Origin: Paenibacillus sp. PL91
Lineage (GTDB): Bacteria; Bacillota; Bacilli; Paenibacillales; Paenibacillaceae
Assembly: GCF_012935325.2 (NCBI RefSeq)
Contig: NZ_JABBYG020000001.1
Location: 434,001 to 498,000 of the forward strand
Reading direction: 5' to 3'
DNA: 64,000 nt
Both the position numbers and the translations under genes were made by a program. The notes under the pieces were generated by a model that was not told the DNA's origin, did no database searches, and was given only the letters and a program-made list of their open reading frames with translations. Position 1 is the first letter of the stretch, and every line of letters begins with the position of its first letter. Below are positions 10,059 through 19,065 of the stretch, in pieces.

Positions 10059-10177
10059 TATATGGCGATTCCTATCAAGTTGGCTGTTTGAGTGGAAATA
10101 TGAAGGACGTTGCCCGAGCGATGGCATGGGCAGCGTCCTTTACTTTTCTTCCAATTTGAAGGAGAGGGGGATTCTCA

Positions 10178-11707
10178 TTGCATAAGGTCATTCTCGTTAA
10201 TCCTGAAGAGAGAATACGTCAACAATTGCAAGAGACGGTCGATTGGAAACGTCACGGTTTCGAAGTCATTGGTGAAGCAGGAAATGGCAGGGAGGCTTTG
10301 CTCTTGCATGCTGAATTACGTCCTGATCTTATGGTTGTCGAAATCAGCATGCCTGAAATGGATGGCTTGCAAGTCATTGAAACCATTCGTCAGACCGACT
10401 TGGAGTGCCAAATCATCATCTTGAGCAGCCATGCTGATTTCTACCATGCCAAGAGTGCGATTTCATTGGGGGTAGCCGCATATTTGTTGAAACCGGCAGA
10501 TACAAATGAGATCGAGAAGGAATTGACGCGAATCGGAATACGAATGCAAAGGTGCTTCAGGCTGTATCCAAGAGAGTCACGGGAGCGCGAAATGGTCTCG
10601 CTGCTTGTTGCTCATGGAGAAGGCAATCTGGCTGACTCGCTTCGGTTGTTCAATTGGCCGAGGTACCGGATACTGCTTGTAAAGCCGAATTCTCCGGAGG
10701 GCAACAGTAGTGGTTTAATCGAAATCATGAAGCGGAAAATAGTGAGCCATCTTGAAGAGCGTGAGAAGGGGCTAGTATTCATCATTGACTCGAAAGTAGG
10801 AATAGTTCTACGAGAAGTGGGGGAGGAATTTGATGCAGTACGTTTATTTGACGAGATAGAGGATGCGCTTGATGCAGTGAATACACCATTTATTGCCGTC
10901 GCGGGGGGAGCCGTCGAAGCGATCACGGAAATCGGGAAATCTTATTCCGAAGCTGCAGAGCTGTTAAAGAAAGAGTTTTTGTACCGGGGGGAGAGGAGAA
11001 TTATCGACAGCAACGCAAAGATTATGCCGCAAGAGGTGCCTGATATCGGTACATTATCGGACAAACTGTGTTATGCCATTGATATCGGGAATCGATCCTT
11101 GCTTTGTCGTGTGCTTGAGGAAGGGCTGCTTGCGATCGCACAATACGACGGAGCAGAGCAGGCTATCAAAACGGTGACCTCACAGTGGATTTCGCTCGCG
11201 CTCACCAAGCTGTCGAAAACAAATGAAATTGCATATCTCTTCGTACAAGACGCTTTGCCTATGACTTCGGACATTTATGAGCAGCCCGATTACCGGACAC
11301 TACAGCGGTTGCTCGAAGACAGGCTGATGCTTCTTCTCGATCGGATAGGATCAGATTGCAGGGACCCGGTCATCAAGCAAGTATTGAACTTTGTGGAACG
11401 TCATTACGCCGAGAATTTGAAGTTGGAAACGCTCGGAGAGCTGTTTCATTATAATAGCGCATACTTGGGCCGATTATTTAGAAATGCTACAGGCGACACT
11501 TTCCGCACCTATCTGGATAAAGTGCGAATACGAAATGCCAAAGTTTTGCTTGAGAGCGGTCTCAAGGTCCACCAGGCTGCTTCCCGGGTAGGAATCTCCA
11601 ACGTCGACTACTTCCATATGAAATTCAAAAAATATTTAGGGGAAAAACCGTCCCGTTACAAAAGAAAAACCGTCTCGTTTCAAGGCAAAGCCGCCCAAAA
11701 CGAATGA
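10178..11707 (+). CDS. Orphan AraC-type response regulator with degenerate receiver
   Basis: This is a 509-residue regulator of the YesN layout: receiver (about 1-120), long linker, and AraC double HTH (about 400-500, ending GEKPSRYKRK). It starts at TTG 10178, seven bases after ggagaggggg. The receiver is unusual. The normal acidic pair (VDDE) reads VNPEE, and the phospho-acceptor position reads VVEISMPEMDG, so Glu replaces Asp. The Lys in YLLKPAD is kept. It cannot be phosphorylated in the standard way. It may be permanently active or act through dimerisation or ligand contact. No kinase gene is adjacent. It precedes the GH42 gene by 30 bases and probably controls the GH42-SGNH-GH43 run. 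Confidence 0.85.
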   Translation: MHKVILVNPEERIRQQLQETVDWKRHGFEVIGEAGNGREALLLHAELRPDLMVVEISMPEMDGLQVIETIRQTDLECQIIILSSHADFYHAKSAISLGVAAYLLKPADTNEIEKELTRIGIRMQRCFRLYPRESREREMVSLLVAHGEGNLADSLRLFNWPRYRILLVKPNSPEGNSSGLIEIMKRKIVSHLEEREKGLVFIIDSKVGIVLREVGEEFDAVRLFDEIEDALDAVNTPFIAVAGGAVEAITEIGKSYSEAAELLKKEFLYRGERRIIDSNAKIMPQEVPDIGTLSDKLCYAIDIGNRSLLCRVLEEGLLAIAQYDGAEQAIKTVTSQWISLALTKLSKTNEIAYLFVQDALPMTSDIYEQPDYRTLQRLLEDRLMLLLDRIGSDCRDPVIKQVLNFVERHYAENLKLETLGELFHYNSAYLGRLFRNATGDTFRTYLDKVRIRNAKVLLESGLKVHQAASRVGISNVDYFHMKFKKYLGEKPSRYKRKTVSFQGKAAQNE

Positions 11708-11737
11708 CAATCGCTTAAAATCGGAGGTTGTTTTTAC

Positions 11738-13738
11738 ATGAAAATGGGAGTCGATTATTATCCCGAGCATTGGGAGCAAACCATGTGGGAACAGGACGCC
11801 AAATTGATGCGCGAGACAGGCGTAAGCCTTGTTCGGGTAGCCGAGTTTGCTTGGTCACGCCTGGAGCCGGAAGAAGGAGGCTATGATTTCTCGTGGTTGG
11901 ATGAAGCGATAGACGTCTTCGATCGCCAGGGGATCAAGGTCGTTATCGGCACGCCGACTTGTACACCGCCGAATTGGCTCGTGAATCGGTTTTCCGATGT
12001 GATTCCTGTAGATGCGGTACTTCATCCACGCTATCCCGGGATACGGGGACATCGCTGCTACAATAGTCCGTCCATGCGATTATTTTCAGAGCGAATTGTA
12101 GAGAAGCTTGCCATGCACTATTCCAATCATCCGGCCGTTATCAGCTGGCAGATTGACAACGAGTTCAGCCTGAACGAATGTCATTGCGAGAGCTGCAATC
12201 AGCAATTTCGTCGATGGCTTTCGGACAAATACGGTTCGCTTGATGCCATTAACGAGGCCTGGGGGACGGTCGTGTGGAGCGGCGAATACAGCAGCTGGGA
12301 CCAGATTACGACCCCACTTGGCGGAACGGCATACAAGAATCCATCGTATCTGCTCGACTATAAACGGTTCGAAACCGACTCCGTCGTCGAATTCCAACAG
12401 CTGCAGGGCAATATATTGCGGCAATATTGTCCGGGACATTTTGTGACACATAATATATGGAGCTATCCGATGTCGCTGGATTATTACAAGCTCTGCAAGC
12501 GGCTGGATTTTGCCTCCCTCGATTATTACCCGAACACGAGTCCGGAGAAAGCCGTTTCGAGCGGTTACAGCGGCGCGTTGACACTTGATTTGACACGCGG
12601 AATCAAGAGAAGCCCTTTCTGGATCATGGAAACGATCAGCGGGCCGCCCGGCTGCTGGTTTCCGATGTGGCGGACGCCTCAGCCGGGGTTCATTCGCGCA
12701 TATGCATGGCAGTGCATTGCCCGCGGTGCCGACACGCTCGTTCATTTCCGGTGGCGAAGCGCTCCGTTCGGCGCTGAGCAATTTTGGCACGGATTAATCG
12801 ACCACAGCAATGTACCCGGCAGACGATTCGAGGAATATCGGATGTTATGCGATGAAGTGAACCGGCTTTCTCCTGTCTTGGCGGGTTCGGAGGTGCTTGG
12901 CGAGGCTGCCGTTCTCCATTCGCACGACTTGTACAATGCGTTCGCGATTCAGCCTCAGGCAGAAGGAATGGATTATTTCGATAATCTGAAGCTTTATCAT
13001 CGGGCTCTGACCAAATCGGGCATTCTGACGGATGTTGTGAATACAACGGACGATCTTGACAGGTATCGCCTTATTATTGCGCCGTCACTCTATTTATTGG
13101 ATGAAAACCTGGCGGATAAGCTGAAGAATTGCGTGAAGAACGGAGCCATCTTAATCTTGACGAATCGTACCGGCGTGAAAAACCTGAATAACGTATGTTG
13201 GATTCATCCGCTGCCTGGTCAGTTGGCCGAGGCGGCAGGGGTAACCGTAACCGAATACGATCCGGTCGGCAACGACGTTCATACTATCCGGATGACAGAT
13301 GGGAAAACGCATACCTGCAGTCAGTGGTGCGATATTCTGGAACCTGCTGGCGCCGAGACGATTGCTTGGTATGAGAACGATTTCTTCGCGGGGAAACCGG
13401 CTGTAACGGTTCATGCATGGGGTGAGGGCAAAGTGTACTATATAGGCACCGTTGCCGAGGAAAGCTTCTACCTGGATTTATTCGGGAAGGCTGCCGATGA
13501 GGCCGGTCTAACCCGATTTACCGGTTTGCCGGAGGGGGTTCAGATTTCGATACGCCGGAAGGGAACGGCGCGTTATTTATTCGTATTGAATCTCACGCGG
13601 AAGAAACAGACTGTCAAGTTGGGGGGCGCGTATTTGAGCCTTCTGCGAGAGGAGTCGGTTGGTCCTGCTATAGACTTGGACCCGTATGCGGTGGAAATCG
13701 TCAAGCTTGTTGAAGACGACGTCTTTTGTATAAAATAG
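11738..13738 (+). CDS. GH42 beta-galactosidase
   Basis: This is a 666-residue cytoplasmic enzyme without a signal peptide. It removes terminal beta-galactosyl residues from imported oligosaccharides such as galactans. The start has the GH42 hallmark GVDYYPEHW. The acid/base Glu lies in SWQIDNEF (about residue 142) and the nucleophile Glu in FWIMETISGP (about residue 298). A Cys cluster (CHCESCNQQF) matches the zinc site of the family. A trimerisation domain (about 390-590) and a C-terminal beta domain follow. Length is usual for the family. An ATG 11738 lies behind aatcggaggttg, and the SGNH gene follows after 12 bases, so the two form an operon. Confidence 0.93.
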   Translation: MKMGVDYYPEHWEQTMWEQDAKLMRETGVSLVRVAEFAWSRLEPEEGGYDFSWLDEAIDVFDRQGIKVVIGTPTCTPPNWLVNRFSDVIPVDAVLHPRYPGIRGHRCYNSPSMRLFSERIVEKLAMHYSNHPAVISWQIDNEFSLNECHCESCNQQFRRWLSDKYGSLDAINEAWGTVVWSGEYSSWDQITTPLGGTAYKNPSYLLDYKRFETDSVVEFQQLQGNILRQYCPGHFVTHNIWSYPMSLDYYKLCKRLDFASLDYYPNTSPEKAVSSGYSGALTLDLTRGIKRSPFWIMETISGPPGCWFPMWRTPQPGFIRAYAWQCIARGADTLVHFRWRSAPFGAEQFWHGLIDHSNVPGRRFEEYRMLCDEVNRLSPVLAGSEVLGEAAVLHSHDLYNAFAIQPQAEGMDYFDNLKLYHRALTKSGILTDVVNTTDDLDRYRLIIAPSLYLLDENLADKLKNCVKNGAILILTNRTGVKNLNNVCWIHPLPGQLAEAAGVTVTEYDPVGNDVHTIRMTDGKTHTCSQWCDILEPAGAETIAWYENDFFAGKPAVTVHAWGEGKVYYIGTVAEESFYLDLFGKAADEAGLTRFTGLPEGVQISIRRKGTARYLFVLNLTRKKQTVKLGGAYLSLLREESVGPAIDLDPYAVEIVKLVEDDVFCIK

Positions 13739-13750
13739 GAGGCTTTCTCA

Positions 13751-14407
13751 ATGAACCAGCAATCCAGAACGATTTTATTTCAAGGCGATTCCATTACCGA
13801 CGGTAGTCGGGGCCGCAACGAAGATCCCAATCATATATTGGGTCACAGCTACGTCTTTATCCTGGCAGGGAAGCTTGGATATGAACTGGCAGGAGAGAGG
13901 CCGCATTTTATCAACAGAGGCATCAGCGGTAATCGGGTATCGGATTTGTACGCGCGTTGGAACGAGGACGCAATCAGCCTGAAACCGGACCTGATCAGCA
14001 TGCTGATCGGAGTGAACGATGCCTGGCGAATTGTTGAAGGGCTGCCAAGCGGCGCTACCGACCGATTCGAAAGAGCGTATCGGCATTTGCTTGAGGAGAC
14101 CAAAGAGGTGCTGCCGCATACCGGGCTGGTCATATGCGAGCCGTTTGCTTTAAAAACGGGCTGTACGGTGGAGAAATGGGAGCTGTGGCAAAAACAGCTT
14201 GATGAATATAGCGGCATATCGCGCCGGTTATCCGAGGAATTTAATGCAGTGTTCGTTCCTCTGCAGGCGGCGTTCGACAAGGCAGCGTCAGGCAAGGATG
14301 CCGCTTATTGGTTATGGGACGGCGTTCATCCGACGGCAGCCGGTCATGAGCTTATAGCCCGCGAATGGTTGTCGGTCGTTCAAAATAGTCAGCTGGCGAT
14401 TCGCTGA
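13751..14407 (+). CDS. SGNH/GDSL-family carbohydrate esterase
   Basis: This is a 218-residue intracellular SGNH hydrolase. The blocks are in order: GDSITDG (catalytic Ser), GISGNRVSDL (Gly), GVNDAW (Asn) and DGVHPTAAGHE (catalytic Asp and His). This resembles the YesT/RhgT group of sugar acetylesterases, which strip acetyl groups from imported plant oligosaccharides. It follows the GH42 gene by 12 bases behind ataggaggc, so they are co-transcribed and probably act on the same substrate, debranching it before beta-galactosidase attack. The exact substrate is unknown. Confidence 0.88.
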   Translation: MNQQSRTILFQGDSITDGSRGRNEDPNHILGHSYVFILAGKLGYELAGERPHFINRGISGNRVSDLYARWNEDAISLKPDLISMLIGVNDAWRIVEGLPSGATDRFERAYRHLLEETKEVLPHTGLVICEPFALKTGCTVEKWELWQKQLDEYSGISRRLSEEFNAVFVPLQAAFDKAASGKDAAYWLWDGVHPTAAGHELIAREWLSVVQNSQLAIR

Positions 14408-14439
14408 TTCGTTCATGCTCAGCATGCACTCAAGCTTTA

Positions 14440-14473
14440 TATACCTCAAACCGCAATGGTTTGTGGGTATTTT
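14440..14473 (+). terminator. Terminator after the GH42-SGNH operon
   Basis: The stem atacc-aaacc pairs with ggttt-ggtat across a small loop and is followed by tttttg. It ends the operon 33 bases past the SGNH stop. Confidence 0.7.
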
Positions 14474-14573
14474 TGTGGAATGAATCATCCATAATCGGAC
14501 AGATGTCTATATCATGCTATTCACTAACCTAATAATCAAGGTGTGAATCGGTGTTATATAATCGAAAATGAAG

Positions 14574-14602
14574 AGAGATCACCAAAAGTGATTCTCTTTT
14601 TG
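14574..14602 (+). promoter_or_regulatory. Leader hairpin with U-run before the GH43 gene
   Basis: agagatcac pairs with gtgattctct (one bulged T) around a caaaa loop and is followed by five T residues, in the form of an intrinsic terminator. It lies after a TATAAT-like box at 14555-14560 and about 40 bases before the GH43 start. It could be an attenuator of the GH43 gene or merely a second terminator of the previous operon. Confidence 0.4.
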
Positions 14603-14642
14603 AAACGTATGAAAACTTTTGAACGATTAGGAGTGCAGCATT

Positions 14643-16154
14643 GTGACGTATACCAATCCCATAATTCCTGGATGTTATCCCGACCCGAGTATCTGCCGGG
14701 TCGATGATGATTATTATCTGGTGACAAGCACTTTTGCCTATTTTCCTGGCGTCCCTATGTTTCACAGCAAGGATCTTGTCAATTGGCGCCAGATCGGACA
14801 TTGTCTCACAACCGAGCGGCAGTTGCCGCTGGCAAACACTTGGATCTCGGGAGGGATCTACGCTCCGACGATACGCTATAGCGACGGCTGGTTCTATATG
14901 GTGACGACGAATGTGAGCGGGTTCGGCAACTTCTTTGTCCGCAGTAAGCAGCCGACCGGTCCATGGTCCGATCCGGTACCTATCGTGCAGGGCGGTATTG
15001 ATCCTTCTCTGTTCTTCGATGAGGACGGCCGCGTATACTTTCAATCCAATTGTAAAGGCAATGAAGGCTACGGCATTTATCAATGCGAGATCGACATATC
15101 GACCGGAAGCATGCTGACTGAGAGCCGTCTACTCTGGAAGGGAACGGGCGGAGCGTACCCGGAGGCTCCTCACCTTTACAAGATCAACGGACTTTATTAT
15201 TTAATGATTGCCGAAGGAGGCACGGAATACGGGCATATGGTGACGATTGCGAGAAGCGGCGATCCCTACGGTCCTTTTGAACCATGTCCCGAGAATCCGA
15301 TCTTGTCTCACAGAAGCTTGAACAGCAGCATACACGCAACCGGGCATGCGGATCTGGTACAGGCGCATGACGGAAGCTGGTGGGCGGTGTTCCTGGGCAT
15401 CAGGCCTGTCTCCTATCCCTACCGGCATCATCTGGGTCGGGAGACGTTTCTGGCGCCCGTGTCATGGACATCTGATGGCTGGCCGATCATCGGTGATGGC
15501 GGCAGGATCGAGTCCGTTATGGAGGCACCGCAGTTAACTGAAGTCCGGTGGCCGCCTAAGGCAATCAGAGATGATTTTGACGATACAATGCTAGGCTTCG
15601 ACTGGGTCTTCCTGCGTAATCCGGCGCCGGACAGCTGGTCACTTCGCGAATGTCCGGGGCATCTTGCGCTTCGTGGAAACAAGACGTCGCTCGACGATGC
15701 CAGCGCACCCGCCTTTGTGGGGCGCCGCCTGAGCCATATGTCATGCAACATTGCCGCCCTTTTAAATTTCGAGCCGGTAAACGATGGTGAGGAAGCCGGA
15801 CTTACCGTATTTATGAACGAAAGGTATCATTATGATCTGTCCGTAACGTGTAAAGAAGGACGTAAAGTAATTGTACTCCGGCGCACGGTGGGGTCATTGA
15901 GAACGGAGCGCACGCTGGACTGCGCAGAGGGTAATGTCGTACTCCAGATTGAGGCTCGTCCGGAATCATTTGGTTTTGCCATTCAGCAAGAGGGATCCAG
16001 TGTTCTTGAATTGGGCTCGGGAGAAACTCATCTGCTCTCAACGGAAGTTGCGGGCGGCTTTACGGGAATACTCATTGCGATGTATGCCGTTTGTGATACG
16101 GGGCAGGGTTCGTCGGCGCTCTTTGATTGGTTCGACTATGAGCCGAGAGATTAA
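14643..16154 (+). CDS. GH43 beta-xylosidase / alpha-L-arabinofuranosidase
   Basis: This is a 503-residue cytoplasmic GH43 enzyme with a five-bladed propeller. It starts at GTG 14643 behind taggag. The three catalytic acids are recognisable: Asp14 in GCYPDPSI, the modulating Asp in GGIDPSLFFD (about 119) and the proton donor Glu in YPEAPHLYK (about 174). After about residue 310 a beta-sandwich domain (DDFDDTMLGFDWVFLRNP to the GGFTG end) matches the accessory domain of the xylosidase-type GH43 subfamilies. Family members remove xylose or arabinose from short xylo- or arabino-oligosaccharides. Two dead copies of related genes lie at 352-590 and 9722-10058. Confidence 0.92.
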   Translation: MTYTNPIIPGCYPDPSICRVDDDYYLVTSTFAYFPGVPMFHSKDLVNWRQIGHCLTTERQLPLANTWISGGIYAPTIRYSDGWFYMVTTNVSGFGNFFVRSKQPTGPWSDPVPIVQGGIDPSLFFDEDGRVYFQSNCKGNEGYGIYQCEIDISTGSMLTESRLLWKGTGGAYPEAPHLYKINGLYYLMIAEGGTEYGHMVTIARSGDPYGPFEPCPENPILSHRSLNSSIHATGHADLVQAHDGSWWAVFLGIRPVSYPYRHHLGRETFLAPVSWTSDGWPIIGDGGRIESVMEAPQLTEVRWPPKAIRDDFDDTMLGFDWVFLRNPAPDSWSLRECPGHLALRGNKTSLDDASAPAFVGRRLSHMSCNIAALLNFEPVNDGEEAGLTVFMNERYHYDLSVTCKEGRKVIVLRRTVGSLRTERTLDCAEGNVVLQIEARPESFGFAIQQEGSSVLELGSGETHLLSTEVAGGFTGILIAMYAVCDTGQGSSALFDWFDYEPRD

Positions 16155-16182
16155 TATTGGATGTTCCTAGACATCTTGAAAA

Positions 16183-16474
16183 TTGCCCTCGCAGAGAGAG
16201 GGAATCCCTTTTCCGACCTTTGTCGAAGCGTTGATGATGGAGATCACGTTTGAATTATTGCGCGAAGCCGGAATTCGCATGCCACGAACTACCGGACAAG
16301 CGATATCTACCGTCGGCGCACTCGTGCTTGGTCAATCCGCCGTTGAAGCAGGAATGGTTTCCCCAAAGCGGAGGTCTTGGGGATACAAAAGAGGCCATCG
16401 AGCAATCTCGAGGAAGAGATGAGAATGCCAAAGACGACGCACTTAGCGCCTACCAGAACAACGCGTTCCAGTAA
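16183..16474 (+). pseudogene. gerA-type germinant-receptor fragment fused to an unknown gene tail
   Basis: The frame QREGIPFPTFVEALMMEITF ... TGQAISTVGALVLGQSAVEAG is the conserved core of the A subunit of Ger spore germination receptors (GerAA/GerKA family). Only about 60 of 480-530 residues remain. Near 16360 homology breaks, and a second frame reads to a TAA at 16472 (GGLGDTKEAIEQ ... AYQNNAF) and looks like the end of a different gene. The join suggests a deletion that removed most of both genes. It is a scrap, foreign to the sugar genes around it. Confidence 0.65.
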
Positions 16475-16517
16475 AGCAACCGGGCTGCAGTTCAGCAGTC
16501 AGGTTGCTTTTTTTATA
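16473..16517 (+). terminator. Strong intrinsic terminator after the gerA scrap
   Basis: aaagcaacc pairs with ggttgcttt, with an inner ctgc/gcag stem, followed by seven more T residues. It has outlived the gene it served. Confidence 0.8.
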
Positions 16518-16910
16518 AATTATATTAAATTTGTTGCTTTAAGCTTGAACGTTTCATCCTCCTCAAGCCAGTTGTAGACAATGACTCACCTTTCCCTTTG
16601 GAGCAACAGGCAGGGCCCGGTGGACAGACAGGAAACGTGCTGAACAATGACCGCGGGGACTACAGGGGAAAGCCATCGTCAAATAGAAGATGAAGCTGCA
16701 ATAAAAAAGTTCAACGTTTGTCATGATATAACTATTGGCCGTTGAGCGCAGAAACAAATGAACTCCTCATGTTTAGGTAACCGATTGTCGTCATGGCATT
16801 TGTCAGCCCTAGCCCCATAGGCGGCTTTCATGCCGGATGAAAGCAGAGGAGTACTGCCCCAGCGCACGGGCGCATGGCAGGACTCCTTTTTTACCGAAAC
16901 GATTTCAGTT
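16518..16910. other. Non-coding gap containing two hairpins
   Basis: No gene is visible here. A perfect eight-base hairpin (gctttcat / atgaaagc) sits at about 16824-16844. A larger stem (aggagt..gcc / ggc..actcct, 16847-16887) is followed by a T-run on the plus strand, so it has the form of a plus-strand terminator. The gap also contains the 3' untranslated region of the minus-strand GH5 gene. Confidence 0.5.
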
Positions 16911-18614
16911 CTACGGTGCTGTGCCCGTGATGTTCGTGCCGTTCTTCGTAATCGTGTACTCGATGATGTCGCCGCTCCAGAAGTGGAACTTCAGAATCAC
17001 CGTTCCGTCGTTCACTTCGTTAAAGAAGCTCTGTGTAAGAGCGATTTCATTCGTAGCATAAGATGGTTTGAAAGTCCGGCCGTACTCCTTGAACGAAGTC
17101 CAGTTATGCGGACCGGCATTGCCCCCTTCAACATATACGGCCTCCATCGTGGCAATACGGTCGCCGTTGAAGGCAGTCGGAATCGCGAAATTTGCGGTGG
17201 TGCCTTCCGCGTTTTGAAGCACCGGGGTGTCATTGTACAAGACATGGAAGGTCCAATCGGCGCCTTTGTTAAATTGGACTTTCAATACGGCTACCTCGCC
17301 GAGTGCGGCCGATTCAGTCAGCTTGGCGGTAAAACTTGCTTTGAGGGTCAGGTCTTCGCCGTTCAACTCATAATCTTTGCCCTTTTTCAACTTATAGTCT
17401 CCGGCCCGGATGCCGGTCAGCTTATTGCCGTTCAAGTGCAAGGGCACTAAAGTGTCCTGAGCCGACGCGTCTTTCCTGACAAAGATCAGATCGGATTCGC
17501 CAGTGGAAGAGCGGCCTTTCAAGCTGGCCATGATCTGATTGTAAAGCTCCGGATCGTTCCACTGAAGCGTTCCGCGGTCAAAACGCCCGCCGTTGTCCCA
17601 CAGCATAAGGGCAAGTTTGTTCTCTACGGATTTAGAGGTGAAATACTCGATAAACTTCAACATCTCGCCATGCTCGGGCACACCTTCACTGGCATCCCAG
17701 CCTAGCAGTCCGTATTCGCCTACGATAACGGGAATTCCTTTTGATACAAACTCATTAGATACATTGTCAATCAATGTATCGACATCCTTAAGCGTATCGG
17801 CCTCAAGCTTCGGGTAGCCCGCAATGTTTACGCTGAACGGCCAGAAGCCGTAAAAATGAATGGTCACGATTAAATTCGGATCGTTCAGCTTGGCAATCGT
17901 GCTTGCAAGCGAATCCACACGCACTTTCTCGTGATTGCAGTATAACGTCGGCAGCACAAGCGGACGATCGGCATTAGCGCCTCCAGACTCTCTTACAATA
18001 TGCACGAAGGTTGTGTTGATCTCATCAAGAAATTCGAGCTGCGTCGTGATATCAACGTTTAAAAATTCCGGTTCGTTGATGCTTTCGAACATCAGTTTGT
18101 CGGGATGATTCTTGAAGCGGTCGGAGATCTGCGTCCATAACGCGGTATATCGGGCCATTACTTCGTCATGATCCGTTGGCATCGTTCTGACCCACATCCA
18201 AGCGTCGTGGTGAACGTTGATCATGACATACAGACCCTCTTCGAGCGACCAATCGACGACTTGCTGAACCCGGTCCATCCAGGCCGGATCGATCGTATAG
18301 TCCGGTGCGCCGCCCATCCGCCCGTTCCATGTAATCGGAATACGGATGCTTTTGAAGCCCTGCTTCCTAATTTCCGTAAGGAATTCTTTGGTCACGATCG
18401 GGTTGCCCCAGGATGTCTCGTCACCATTATTTGGTTCATTCATATCAAATGAATCAAATGTATTGCCCAGGTTCCATCCGGGCTGCATTGCACTGACATA
18501 AGACTGCATTTTGCTTTCTTTCGGGGAAGCAGCGGCCGAACCGACGGATGAAAACAACGCCATCAGCAGGGCAACGACCACTAAGACGGACAGATATGAT
18601 CTTTTTGTGCGCAT
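16911..18614 (-). CDS. Secreted GH5 endo-beta-glucanase with X2 and CBM46 modules
   Basis: This is a 567-residue secreted enzyme. A signal peptide (about 1-28, ending near SAAAS) is followed by a GH5 barrel (about 37-365). The acid/base Glu is in FESINEPEF (about 182) and the nucleophile Glu in VIVGEYG (about 299). WNLGNTFD and HHDAWMW are GH5 subfamily 4-like. An Ig-like X2 module (about 375-462) and a C-terminal CBM46-like module complete the protein. This is the known GH5_4-X2-CBM46 architecture of bacillar endoglucanases or xyloglucanases, where CBM46 helps shape the active cleft. The ATG lies behind aaaggag. An exact cre box upstream implies carbon catabolite repression. The gene stands alone. 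Confidence 0.93.
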   Translation of the reverse strand: MRTKRSYLSVLVVVALLMALFSSVGSAAASPKESKMQSYVSAMQPGWNLGNTFDSFDMNEPNNGDETSWGNPIVTKEFLTEIRKQGFKSIRIPITWNGRMGGAPDYTIDPAWMDRVQQVVDWSLEEGLYVMINVHHDAWMWVRTMPTDHDEVMARYTALWTQISDRFKNHPDKLMFESINEPEFLNVDITTQLEFLDEINTTFVHIVRESGGANADRPLVLPTLYCNHEKVRVDSLASTIAKLNDPNLIVTIHFYGFWPFSVNIAGYPKLEADTLKDVDTLIDNVSNEFVSKGIPVIVGEYGLLGWDASEGVPEHGEMLKFIEYFTSKSVENKLALMLWDNGGRFDRGTLQWNDPELYNQIMASLKGRSSTGESDLIFVRKDASAQDTLVPLHLNGNKLTGIRAGDYKLKKGKDYELNGEDLTLKASFTAKLTESAALGEVAVLKVQFNKGADWTFHVLYNDTPVLQNAEGTTANFAIPTAFNGDRIATMEAVYVEGGNAGPHNWTSFKEYGRTFKPSYATNEIALTQSFFNEVNDGTVILKFHFWSGDIIEYTITKNGTNITGTAP

Positions 18615-18735
18615 GAAAAATCTCCTTTGCTTTTTAATAACACCGCCTTGCTGTCTTTCGAGTAAATCGGCTTACAGCGATACTTGAGACAGTTCTTCAA
18701 TGTTGTTTTCATGCATCTCCTTTATGAATATTTGT

Positions 18736-18749
18736 TGTAAGCGGTAACA
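18736..18749 (-). promoter_or_regulatory. CcpA cre box upstream of the GH5 gene
   Basis: The 14 bases tgtaagcggtaaca fit the consensus TGWAANCGNTNWCA at every position. On the minus strand the box lies just downstream of a TATAAT-like -10 sequence (near 18757) and about 120 bases before the GH5 ATG. Binding here should block transcription when glucose or another good carbon source is present. Confidence 0.75.
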
Positions 18750-18875
18750 TTTTAAATTATAACTGTGTGAAGTTCCTGATCATACAACAAAAAATGACTT
18801 AAAAATCAGATAAAAATTGAATTTTTTGGATGAAGGAAGAGCAAAGCGGTGACCGCAGAAAGTCAAAATACGTAA

Positions 18876-19050
18876 TGCTTAAACGGCTCGTGGAAATTTA
18901 AAATTTTTTCGCCTCCGGATGTTGTAACCAATGCGTTCTATCATCCGGAATATGACGCGTCCCGTTGGGACGATATCCCGGTTCCTTCCAACAGGGAGCT
19001 GTTATGGTCGGCTGGAACATTATCGATTAACGCATACAGTTCATGGCCAG
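18876..19050 (+). pseudogene. GH2 glycosidase N-terminal fragment
   Basis: The frame LNGSWKFKIFSPPDVVTNAF, then HPEYDASRWDDIPVPSNREL, is the typical start of the GH2 sugar-binding domain. It begins right after a stop codon and homology ends near 19040. About 55 residues remain. It is part of a dead locus that runs to 19985. Confidence 0.6.
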
Positions 19051-19065
19051 TGAGAATCTATTGTG

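Noticed and set aside
12086..12790. 234-codon minus-strand frame opposite GH42
   Set aside because: Shadow of a strongly supported GH42 gene; the sequence has no domain pattern.
16830..17450. 206-codon plus-strand frame opposite GH5
   Set aside because: Lies wholly antisense to the X2 and CBM46 modules and shows no domain pattern.
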